From positions 124,001-188,000 of the forward strand of contig JAEHOE010000006.1 of NCBI GenBank assembly GCA_016858145.1: 64,000 bases of DNA. Direction: 5' to 3'. Of the stretch, positions 57,801 to 64,000 are shown in pieces. The DNA is from Edaphochlamys debaryana (Eukaryota > Chlorophyta > Chlorophyceae > Chlamydomonadales). Within the stretch, counting starts at the first letter, position 1, and the number at the start of each line of letters is the position of its first letter. The notes under the pieces are model-generated. The model did not search any database, was not told where the DNA came from, and saw only the letters and a list, made by a program, of their open reading frames with translations. The position numbers were made by a program, and so were the translations under genes.

Positions 57801-60437
57801 GGTGTCCGTGCCGCTCGACTGACTGTCGCTGCCCGCGTCGTCACGGTCCCGCTCCCGCTCGCGCTCCCGCTCCCTGGCGCGGTCCCGGTCTCGGTCGCGG
57901 ACGGGGTCGCGGCCGCCCGGCGGCGCGGGGCCGCCCAGGCGCGGACTGCCCGGGTAGCCGCCCGGCGCAGCGCCCAGGCTGGGGTTGGAGGCGGAGCCGA
58001 GGACGGTGGTGAGGAAGGAGCCGGGGCCGTCGGCCGCCTGCTGCGGCTGCGGGGCGCCCGTCGCGGTCGGGGCCTGCTGCGCCTGGAGGGCCTGCAGCAT
58101 GGCCGTGGGCGAGGGCCGCAGCGGCAGGGCGATGGGCTGCAGCGGCCGCGTCATGCCGTTGCCCGCAGGCTGCTGGGCCTGCTGCGGCTGCTGCTGCGGC
58201 TGCTCCGGGGCCCCGGGCCTGTCGCGGGGGGTCGCCCTGCCCTCGTTCCGGTACAGAGCCTCCTGCTCCCCCGCCTGCTGCTCCCGCTGCTCCTGGGCCG
58301 CCCCAAGCATGGCCTCCATCTCAGACTGCTCCTGCTCCTGGCCCTGCCCCTGCTGCTGCTCCTGCCCCAGCGGCCCGGGGCCGTCCTGCAGGTCCGGCGG
58401 CTCGTGCTGCGGCAGGGAGTAGCCCGCCTGCTGCTGCTGGGGCGCGAAGGCCTGGGGCTGCTGGGCCTGGGCCTGGGCCTGGAGGTACTGTAGCTGCTGG
58501 AGCTGCTGCAGCCGGGCGTCCATGCCCTCGCCCATCCCCGGCGCCGGGGCCTGCGCGAGAAGGCCGTACTGCGCCAGGAAGCTGGCCGGTCGGGGCATCG
58601 AGGGCACGCCCGGCTGCCCCGCCTGGTACGCAGCCGACTGGCCCAGAGCCGCCGCGGCCGCGGCAGCCGCCGCAAGAGCGGCGGGGTCCGCGCCACCTTG
58701 GGGCGGCATCAACGCTGCGAGCAGGGAAGGCGGGAAGCCCCCTGCAGCGGCCGGCGGGAAGCCGGGGAAGGGCTGCTGCTGGGGCTGCTGCTGCTGGTAG
58801 GGCGGCACCTGCTGCTGCCCCTGCGCCTGCGCCTGCAGGCCGTTGGGCAGCAGCGTGGCCGCCAGGGCGCGCAGGTTGGCGGGCAGCTGCAGCAGGTGCA
58901 GGGCGGTGGCGGCGGCCGCGGCCAGGCCCTGGTCCGTCAGCGAGTTGGGCGTCCAGGAGCTGGGCGGCAGCATGGACTGCTGCGCCTGCTGCTGCTGTTG
59001 GGCCTGCTGCTGCTGTTGCTGCTGCTGCTGTGCCTGCTGCGCTTGCTGTGCCTGCTGTTGGTGCTGCTGTTGCTGCTGCTGCGCTTGTTGCTGCTGCTGC
59101 AGGACCTGCTGCAGCTGCGCCGCACCGAGCGCGCCAAAGGGGTTCATGCCGGGCGGCAGACCCAGCATGCCCCCCGGCGCGCCCATGGCCGCCGCCGCCG
59201 CCGCGGCAGCAGCGGCGGCCCCCTGCGCCGCGTACAGGTGCGCCTGGGGCTGCTGCTGCTGGGCCGCGTAGGCCGCCTGCAGCTGCAGCGCCGCGGCAGC
59301 AGCCTGCTGCTGCTGCTGCTGTTGTTGTTGCTGCTGGGGCTGCGACGAGGGCGCCTGCGACTGGGACTGCTGCTGTTGGGCCAGGTACGGGCTCTGGTAC
59401 TCAGCGCCGTACTGCTGCTGCGCCTGCAACAGCAAGATGCGAGCGAGACGGCAAAAATTATGAGGCCAAGCAAAAATTATCGTGCACGTACGCAGCAACG
59501 GCGGGCAGCAAGGCCGCAGTCAGGTTGCAGCCTGGCCAAGCCCTCACCTGCATGGCGGCGGAGCCCGGGGCCGCTCCGCCGGCTGCAGCCGCTGCCGCCA
59601 GGTGCCTCCAGTAGTCGCTGAGCGCGGGGTTGGCGCCGTAGGCCTGCGCCATCCCGGATTGCCCATACCCTGCGAGACACGACGGAGCCGCTTTCACAGA
59701 CCAGCAGACTAGGACCCCACGGGCGTTTCTTCGATTTTGACCCTTGACGCGCCTTGCCCTCTGCAGGCATAGCTCACCGTGAATGGCGGCCATGGAGGAG
59801 CCCAGCATAGCTGCGGCCGAGGCGGGGTCCGCCTGCATCTGGCCCGGCGCCATGGCCTGCTGGTAGAGCGCGTGGCTGGCGGGCAGAGCGTACCCTGCGG
59901 CAGGAGCGTAACAGGGAAGCGTCAAGTAGTCGGAAGCTGAGCAAAAGCCGCATAAAACCCGGACACGCCCGAGCTTGCTGAGGGGTTTGCAGCCGTGCCC
60001 ACACCCACCCGTTTCGCTGGCGCCTGACCCGTACTCTGTGCCCCACACAGCCGAGGGCTGCTGGCCAGGAGAGGCTATGGCGGCCTGCATCTCGCTGTTC
60101 GCGTTGCTGGAGGCGCTGACCAGCTGAGATTGGACAGCGGTAATGAGCCCCGGGGCCGTCAACGCCGCGGCGGTGAAAGGAGACAGCGCAGGATATCCCG
60201 CGTGCGCGGCCGCAGCCGCCGTCTCAGCGGCATTTCCCGGGTAGGCACCCGCGGTATGCAAATAAGCCTGCGGCTGCGCAGGCGGAAAGGCGCGTGACCG
60301 ATGTGTGTCAGGTTGGTGCAACTTGAGCTGGCGCCGACACTCACCATGCCTGAAGGTTCCCCATATGCCGCTGTATGATAGCCATAAGGGTAAGGTGGGC
60401 CCTGCACGCGTCGGTCCAGGTCCTCACGAGTTAGCAT
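54892..60437 (-). CDS. Large Gln/Ala-rich bZIP transcription factor
   Basis: Exons, complement, in transcript order: 60345-60437, 60009-60267, 59778-59894, 59548-59669, 57114-59423, 56746-56943, 56403-56612, 55487-56071, 54892-55326. They give 1,442 residues. The basic region ERRKESNRESARRCRLRR has the invariant Asn-x7-Arg (N920, R928) of plant G-box-type bZIPs. The zipper runs ELGELSRRLEGQE...M...L, with Leu, Gln, Met, Leu at the heptad positions, so it is weak. It is preceded by some 700 residues dominated by Gln and Ala runs, typical of activation domains. Downstream exons are Arg/Gly/Ser/Ala-rich with basic clusters (GRKRKHRP, RQRKRPLE) that could add nuclear localisation. Assigning the last two exons to this gene rests on phase-0 GT-AG joins (SSK|KHKSG). 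They might instead be a separate gene. The 2,310-base exon contains long CTG/CAG runs. Confidence 0.78.
58965..59340 (-). repeat. CAG/CAA (poly-Gln) tracts in the bZIP exon
   Basis: Runs of ctg/ttg on the + strand encode Gln blocks of up to about 11 residues, interrupted by Ala, His and Leu. The densest parts are 58976-59115 and 59305-59340. The pattern of mixed CAG and CAA codons suggests an old, partly stabilised expansion rather than a pure microsatellite. Confidence 0.8.
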
Positions 60438-61202
60438 CGTCGACGTGTTGCTAGAGGTTTCGACGGCAAGGTCCTGAGCGAGCCCCGTTACTGACTCACC
60501 GGGCCTGCCCGAGGGAGCAGGTGCGCGAACGCAGCGGCCCCAGGCCCAAGAGCCTCCGCCTGGTAAACCTGCGCGCCAGTCCGTGCGACGTCAGGGCGGC
60601 CGTCCTGGCTCGAGCCCGCACCGCCAGCTCGTTGCTGGGCCCTAGGCTAAGCAACAACGCCCGTTCGTGCGTCCCCGCAGACCTGCATGCTTGCGTCCGC
60701 TACATTCGAGTAGCAAAGCCCAAACAGCGGCTCCTTGCTCCGCGGAGGGCCGCCAAGCTTCCGCCGAGCTCCTACGTCAGCTGAGCCGTCGGACCAATCA
60801 AAAGAGGGGCTCGGGGCGCCTGTTACGCGGCAGAACGCCCAAAAGAGCTCTGTGTGGTATCCTGCTCGTCCTATTCGGCCAAATCTCGAGCTGTAGGCTC
60901 GCTGCGGCTCTGACCGTTTGCGTGTGTGAAAGCGAGTGTAAGCCTGGATGCCCTGGCGCGCTCTCCGGCCCGGGCTTGCTGGGTCCAGGCGGAGGTCACA
61001 TCCCATCGCGCCCATCGGCCGAGGCCGGCCCTCGCTCAAACCCTGCTACCGGCTTGCTGTGCAAGACTCACTAGCCTCCCCCGCATCCGACCCGCATTTA
61101 CGCCCCGCTTACTCCACTCCTCCGAAACTATCTTGCGCCATCCGGCTACCCACACCTCCCGGCACCATCCCGGCCCGGGCCCCCCTTTGACTAGACCCGC
61201 TA
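60438..61202. promoter_or_regulatory. Divergent promoter region, bZIP / ABC transporter
   Basis: These 765 bases separate the start codons of the - strand bZIP gene and the + strand ABC transporter. No TATA box or specific site could be assigned. A ctacgtcag at about 60772-60780 resembles an ACGT-core bZIP site, which is of interest beside a bZIP gene but can occur by chance. Confidence 0.45.
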
Positions 61203-64000
61203 ATGGCCCTGCTATGCCGCCGACCCGGCGTTCTAAGCATACCCCGGCGGACGGCAGCCTGCGTTGCGGCGACTCCTTTGCTCCTCCGTCCCCACCTTCC
61301 GCGCCCCCGAATTCGGCTGCGTGTGACTGCGTCTGCTGCCGCAGCCAGCTTCGCAACATCCCCTGAGCAGCCGACTAGCCAGGCGCCATCGCCGGCCTCT
61401 ACGGGTGGCCTGTGGAAGGCCTGGCAGAAATGGTGGACCGTGGAGACGCCAACGAAGGCCAACCAGCTGGACCAGGAGCAGCCCGCCAAGCTCGGCCCGG
61501 TCATCAAGAAGCTATGGGACCTGTGCCGTCCGGACGCGAAGCTGTTGTTTGTCGCGTCGTTCTTCATGGCAAGTCGGTGCAGCAAACGCGTGGGGCGTCG
61601 ATAGCGTCGCTTCCCCCGCCCCGACCGCTCTGGAGTCCTGTCAACTGTGGTTGCCATGCGTTTGCAGGTCATCGCTAGCTTGTGCGAGTTGGCGATTCCG
61701 CACTTCGCGACCAAAGCCATCTTTGCCGCCAGCGAGGGCGCCGCCTACAAGGGGTTCCTGTCTATCCTTGCGGTAGGACCGGGCAAGCTCGAACCATACG
61801 AGGCGTGAATTGGAGCTCTGAGCAGGCCTGCGGGGTGGGCAGGGCGCCCGTTGCAGACAGCGTGCGGTGGGCAGGTCCCGGCGCGCAAGGGGAGGCGTAT
61901 GTGAAGTACCGCAGCGGGGGTGGGCTCGGCTATCAGCCAGCGGAGCAAAAGACGGGGTCTGAGCGAAGGGGGGGAGGATTGCGCGGGGTTCTCAAGCTGT
62001 GGCCGGCCCCCGGCGGCGTTGCTCCCTCCAGGCCAACGTGGCGGCATACGGCATTTCGGCGGCCCTGCGCGGCTTTGCCTTCTCCATCCTGAACAACCGC
62101 ATGACACGGCGGCTGAGGTGATTTGCTTGGCGGCTGAAGTGCTGGGCTTTGGGCGGGGAGTGCAGGCCTACGGCCTGGCAGGGGCAGGCTCAAGCGGCGC
62201 TGTCTCCACGCCGAGGCAGGCTGGGTCAGGACAATGTCCACCGAGGGCAGGGGCCAGGCCCAGCAGCCTGCACGGTGGCACCACTGAGCAGAGCGCAGGA
62301 CGTGCCTCTCCGTGCATGGCGTCCTCTCCTTCCCGCAGCCCCGTCCTCCCTTGCGCGTGCCCGCAGCCCCGCGATGCGCCTCACCCACCGCCCACCCGGT
62401 CGCCCTCGGCCCACCCTCCCCATGCAGGACGGAGCTGTTCACCAACCTGTCCTGCCGCGAGACGGCCTTCTTCGACCGAGAGGACGTGGGCAACCTCACC
62501 TCCCGCCTGCAGGCCGACTGCCAGGCCATGACCAAGGTCATCGCCACCAATGCCAACATCGCAGTCCGCAACCTGCTGCAGGCAGTGGGTGAGCGGGCGG
62601 GAGGTGGGGGGTGGGGCTTGGGGAGGAGAAGGACTGTGGACCGGGCGATTGGTACCAAGGGGTAAAGCGGCTGGTGCCCGGTGCCTGCCTGCTGCATGGC
62701 CGCGACGCCTCTGCCCGCCTGACCCCCCCTGCCCGACACCCCTGCACCCCCCCAGGCGGTGTGGTGTACCTGTACCTACTGTCGCCCTACCTGTGCGGCA
62801 TCACGGTGGCCATCAGCGCCGTGCTGTGGGGCGTCACCATCGTGTACGGGGAGTTTGCGCGGCGCATGCAGAAGGCGAGCGGCGGGCACCGGGAAGGCGG
62901 GGGGCGGCGGGGGGCGGGACTGGCAAGAGGCCAGGAGCCTGCGTGCAGCCCTTTGGAGCAAGGATGGCTTCGAGGCAGGGGCTTGGGGTTGGGGTGCCGG
63001 GGGCCTGGCCGTCTGGGCTTGGACTGCCGAGGGAACTGTGGTCACCAGCAAAGCCACGCGTATCCCTAGAGCTGCCTGCTTCATGCCCTGTGTCCTTGCC
63101 CCGCCTCCCCCCGCAGATCTTCCAGGACGTGCTGGCGGAGAGCAATGTGGTGGCGGAGGAGGCGCTCACGCTGTCGCGCGTGGTGCGCACCTTCGGCACG
63201 GAGCCGCAGGAGACCAAGCGATACACCACCTGGCTAGAGTGCGTGCGGGGGGGGGGCGGGGGCAGACCTAAGGACTGGAGTCGGGGGACTGGGGCAGGAC
63301 TGGGGTAAAGGGATGCCCTTGGGGCCAAGGGCACTACCGGGCGGGGCTCGGGGCTGCGGACAGTAGAGGGAGGGCAGGAGGGCGCAGGCTACCCCTCGCT
63401 TCGTCTCCATGCGTGCCCTGAGTCCCCCCCTCTTCCGCCGCAGCCGCCTGTACGAGGTGGGCAAGCGCCAGGCCGCCGGCTACTCGCTGTTCGTGGCGGG
63501 GGGCCACATCGCCTGCTACGCATCCAAGGTGGGGTGGGGGGCGGCACGGGGGGGTCGAGTGCGGGACGGAGGGCTGGTGGGGGGCATGGTGGAGTGCTCT
63601 GTTGGGGTGGGAGGCCGGCCCGGGGCTGATCGTGTGTCTCAATCCCCTCCGCCCTTCTCTCCCTCTCTACCTCGCCCCCCAGGTTGCGGCGCTGCTGGTG
63701 GGCTGCTACATGGTGCTGCAGGGGCAGCTCACGGCGGAGCAGCTCACCAACTTCATCATGTGGGTCGGGGGGGAGAGGAGGCGGGAGGCGGGGGGGGATA
63801 CGCGCGTGGAGACCGGAGGCCGCGGAGGCTCGGTACAGTGGGCCTGGCGGGTACGGTGGGGCAGGCCCCATCTGGGTCGGACCCCCTTGGGGGAGCTGGC
63901 GTGCACCCCGTTGTGCCGAAGAGCATTAGCCTCACTTGAACTCCTCCCTCCTCGCCCTTTCCTGCCCACCCTTCCCCCCACAGGTACGTGGAGTTTGTGA
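61203..64000 (+). CDS. Half ABC transporter (ABCB/TAP-like), probably plastid; 3' end outside window
   Basis: Exons 61203-61568, 61668-61772, 62032-62117, 62428-62588, 62756-62874, 63117-63238, 63444-63528, 63683-63759 and 63984-64000 onward give about 380 residues of a truncated gene. An Arg/Pro/Ala-rich N-terminus of about 60 residues looks like a plastid transit peptide. Then comes the type I ABC-exporter membrane domain: helices VIASLCELAIPHFATKAIF, ISAALRGFAFSIL, GVVYLYLLSPYLCGITVAIS and VAALLVGCYMVLQG. The coupling-helix region ETAFFDREDVGNLTSRLQAD matches the FFD...G.LTSRL.SD signature of ABCB/TAP half transporters. NVVAEEALTLSRVVRTFGTE matches the later helical region. The nucleotide-binding domain should lie beyond 64000. 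Introns 1 and 5 use GC donors (ATG|GCAAGT, AAG|GCGAGC). The closest relatives by architecture are plant plastid TAP1/ABCB26-type proteins. The substrate is unknown. Confidence 0.88.

Noticed and set aside
56331..58493. 720-codon + strand open frame opposite the bZIP gene
   Set aside because: It crosses three - strand introns, has Leu/Arg-rich random composition, and the - strand contains the bZIP motif.
60772..60780. ACGT-core element as autoregulatory bZIP site
   Set aside because: A single short match in GC-rich DNA is expected by chance. It is mentioned only as context and not called as a site.

Overview
The window is nuclear DNA of a green alga, most likely a chlorophycean of the Chlamydomonas/Volvox kind. 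It is very GC-rich. Genes carry about 100 short introns in total, with G-runs at their 5' ends and C-runs at their 3' ends. Proteins are rich in Ala/Gly/Gln low-complexity tracts, and several encode plastid or mitochondrial presequences. TGTAA poly(A) motifs lie downstream of some stop codons. The families present (phytocyanin, DEG1 lumenal protease, PAS-guanylate cyclase, large ankyrin protein, bZIP) fit that group. The species cannot be named from sequence alone. No rRNA, tRNA or CRISPR was seen.

Layout. 1-2.6 kb: non-coding, with old direct repeats. 2.6-8.1 kb (+): two tandem phytocyanin-like genes, partly homogenised by gene conversion. 9.3-12.8 kb (-): a plastid transaldolase-like protein without its Schiff-base lysine. 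13.5-16.7 kb (+): a mitochondrial 3-hydroxyisobutyrate dehydrogenase-like protein whose conserved lysines are replaced. 17.5-19.9 kb (-): TFIIF beta. 20.2-22 kb (+): a decayed non-LTR retrotransposon. 23.1-25.8 kb (-): an ankyrin-type protein with a 6 x 26-residue repeat and two C-terminal membrane helices. 25.8-29.4 kb: mostly empty, one doubtful ORF. 29.4-35.9 kb (-): PAS-guanylate cyclase of about 1,737 residues. 36.7-40.1 kb (-): DEG1-type thylakoid-lumen protease. 40.4-42.7 kb (+): tRNA-splicing endonuclease subunit SEN34. 42.9-45.0 kb (+): SAC3/GANP-family protein. 45.5-49.0 kb (+): coiled-coil protein. 50.3-52.6 kb (+): aldo-keto reductase. 54.9-60.4 kb (-): large Gln-rich bZIP factor. 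61.2-64 kb (+): plastid-type half ABC transporter, cut off by the window end.

There is no operon logic. These are independent eukaryotic genes, some in divergent pairs sharing short promoters (TAL/HIBADH-like, DEG1/SEN34, bZIP/ABC). Gene models were spliced by hand from GT-AG or GC-AG signals, reading-frame phase and family resemblance. In every model the exon lengths sum to a whole number of codons. The most interesting signals are the complementary G-run/C-run intron ends, the two enzyme-like proteins with replaced catalytic lysines, the PAS domain split by roughly 1,000 residues, the 78-bp coding minisatellite, and a short repeat shared by two unrelated introns.
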